64,000 nt of DNA from Symsagittifera roscoffensis (lineage: Eukaryota > Xenacoelomorpha > Acoela > Convolutidae): positions 4,528,485 through 4,592,484 of the forward strand of contig NC_087066.1 of the NCBI RefSeq assembly GCF_963678635.1. The letters run 5' to 3'. Below, piece by piece: positions 61,901-64,000 of the stretch (its first letter is position 1; each line of letters begins with the position of its first letter). The notes under the pieces are model-generated. The model had not been told where the DNA came from. It saw only the letters and a list, made by a program, of their open reading frames with translations, and ran no database searches. Made by a program: the position numbers and the translations under genes.

Positions 61901-64000
61901 ACTCCTTGTCTCTGTTGTGCTAAAATCGGGTATTTTTCTGTCCTGCTAATACTTTGTAACCATATCTCCTTTTGGGCTGATGGTCTCCTAGTGCCCGACT
62001 CTGGTTGGATAAGTGCACTTTATTGTCGTTTGTTATCTCGAGATCTTCAAAACAGATCTTCGAAGATACTTGTGGATCTGCTGACTTGTCCCAAAACAAA
62101 TTGGAAGCCTATTGCATAATTTTTTTTAAACTTGTTTATCCCAATTACCGTCCTAATGTCAGCAACATCTGTTCTTACATCCTTGAAACACTGGTGAAAA
62201 GACTGATATTCTCCATATTCAGGAAAACTTGTCCATATTCCGATATTCAGGAAATTTTTTAACCGAGAAGAAGCCAGATTTGACTTGCCTCGGTTTTTCA
62301 GCAACAACTAACTTTTTTTGATTACTGACACTTGCAGCATCAACCACAATGTCAACGAACTATTCAACGGATTGAAAAAAAGATACTGCAAAAAATGAGG
62401 GGAAAATATGCAACTAACTTACTTTTATTTAAAAATTGTTTTCAGGCAATTAAATTTTTGATATTGTCCTTCAATTAAACTTTGCACCTCACGACAATTT
62501 AATTTTACAATATTGTATCAGATTCCTCGAGATCAGTGAATTGGTAACTTTTTTATAGAATTTAGTGAGTGGATTCTTTAGCGCCGTTTTAAGCACAAAG
62601 TTGGGCCAAGAAAATAGGATGATCCGTTTGCTCTGTTGTGCTAATATTTGGCATTTTTCTGCCTTGATACCTAATTGCAACCATATCTCAGTTTGGGCTG
62701 ATGGTCTCTTAGTGCCCGATTTTGGTGGCATAATGCATTTTGTGTCGTTTGTTATCTAGATTTCTTCAAAAAAAACCTTCGAAGATACATGTTCATCTGC
62801 TGACTCGTTCCAAGACGAATTGGAAGTATTTCAAAATTTTGTTTAAATTTGTTTGTCCCAGTAACTGTCCTTATGTCCGCAATATCTGTACTTTCAGGCT
62901 CAGAAATAATGTTGAAAAGGCCGATCTTGTCCAAATAATCAGGAAAACTTTTAACCCAGAAGACGCCAGATTGACTTACCTCGGTTCCACAACAACAGTT
63001 TAATATTTTTTTTTCCATTACTGACAATTGCAGCATCAATCACAATGTCAACGAATTTTTTTTTAAATGGAGAGAGTGAATTCAACAAGTGAGACAAAAC
63101 GAAACTGCAATAAATGAGTGGAAAACAAGCTACTCACAAATTTTCATCAGGTTCCTATGAAGTAACACACCTGAGAAAAGTGAAATGCTAACTCGATTCT
63201 TATAGGAATAAAAAAAATGTTCTGTAGTGACATTTTTAACACAAATTTGAAAAAAGAGACATTTGCTCTGTTATGCTAAAACCAGTATTTTTTGTCCTGA
63301 ATTTTCTTCAAATCATTTCTCACTCCGGGCTGATAAAATTCGAGTGCCCGTCTTTGGTAAAACAAATGCACTTTGTGTCGTTTAATATCTCGAACTCTTA
63401 AAAAAGACTTTCGAAGATACATTTGGATCTGCTAAAATGACCAACGCAGACTTAAAATACAATTCCAGGTTTTTGTTCAATTTTGTTTTTGCCAATTGTC
63501 GTCGCAACGTCAGCAACGCTTGACCATTTAGGCTTACAGTCTCAGAGTTGGAGCATTAACCACAATGCCAAAAAATAATCAAAAACATTTTTTTTCAGGA
63601 TTTCAAATTTAACGGATAAAAATCTGCAAAACAAATGTAGGGAAGCCATATTACATTTGTTTCACAGACGTCTTCATGCTATTGTTTTTGAGAAAAAAAC
63701 ATCCAACAAAATTTGTGATCAAGATAATTCACCGTCACAAAAACCTATCACATTCTTATGCAGTACAAGACTTGAGATCAGTGAATTGATAACTTGTTTT
63801 CATAGGAATAATTGAGTGAGGTTTTAGTGCCGTATCAAGCAAAATTTGAAGGAACAAAAGGAACTCCTTGTCTCTGTTGTGCTAAAATCGGGTATTTTTC
63901 TGTCCTGCTAATACTTTGTAACCATATCTCCTTTTGGGCTGATGGTCTCCTAGTGCCCGACTCTGGTTGGATAAGTGCACTTTATTGTCGTTTGTTATCT
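58986..64000. repeat. 1.96 kb trimeric higher-order repeat of long-form monomers
   Basis: Three monomer types repeat in the order C-A-B. A-type landmarks (GGGCTGATGGTCTCCTAG) lie near 60009, 61976 and 63938. B-type landmarks (CTGATGGTCTCTTAG) lie near 60731 and 62697. C-type landmarks (CTCCGGGCTG) lie near 59397, 61367 and 63329. Steps are about 722, 634 and 609 bp, summing to about 1962-1967 bp. The array runs off the window at the right. The C type lacks the second half of the core. No gene is seen here. Confidence 0.9.

Noticed and set aside
13005-64000. CENP-B-box-like motif in the monomer
   Set aside because: TTCGAA-containing stretches occur, but the required spacing of TTCG, A and CGGG is not met in the monomers I read.
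1-64000. tRNA or rRNA genes
   Set aside because: No cloverleaf-compatible A/B box pair or conserved rRNA core was recognised. The tRNA-His similarity is limited to 16 bases at the primer-binding-like sites.

Overview
This is AT-rich eukaryotic nuclear DNA with almost no conventional genes. About 57 kb of the 64 kb belongs to one diverged tandem-repeat superfamily with a basic monomer of about 420 bp. Three copies of a roughly 2.2 kb non-satellite element sit in the left 13 kb. Heterochromatin-like repeat DNA of this kind, with degraded retroelement-like pieces, suits an animal genome, probably an invertebrate. The species cannot be read from the sequence. I saw no bacterial or phage gene organisation, no rRNA or tRNA gene, and no CRISPR array.

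Layout. (1) 1-667: a frame-broken coding relic on the minus strand with a charged coiled-coil segment. (2) 832-2822, 5407-7621 and 10796-13004: three copies of 'element E'. Reading on the minus strand, E has a ~427 bp LTR-like segment, a 16-nt site resembling a tRNA-His primer-binding site, and a coding relic of up to 186 codons. A second relic lies on the opposite strand. Copies 2 and 3 lie inside a 5.39 kb tandem duplication. (3) 2823-5406, 7622-10795 and 13005-38640: diverged ~420 bp monomers, mostly single-copy in order. They carry local higher-order duplications of about 1.41, 1.67, 3.26, 8.12 and 1.48 kb. (4) 38641-43165 and 52850-57168: two copies, about 14.2 kb apart, of a block of long-form monomers. 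These keep the ~420 bp core landmarks but add an extra AT-rich segment of roughly 200-300 bp. (5) 43166-52850: a homogeneous array of an 842 bp dimeric higher-order repeat, about 11 copies, with about two more copies at 57169-58985. (6) 58986-64000: a trimeric 1.96 kb higher-order repeat of long-form monomers, running off the window end.

The sequence records satellite evolution: monomer divergence, unequal exchange, re-amplification as dimers, trimers and tetramers, and larger block duplications. The repeats are young and homogeneous on the right and older and more scrambled in the middle. Short open frames are frequent on both strands of the satellite, but indels between copies break them, so I do not call them genes. 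The least explained parts are the 186-codon relic in element E and the origin of the long-form extension.

Limits: all homology was judged by eye. Boundaries of diverged repeats are accurate to a few tens of bases, and copy counts come from landmark spacing.
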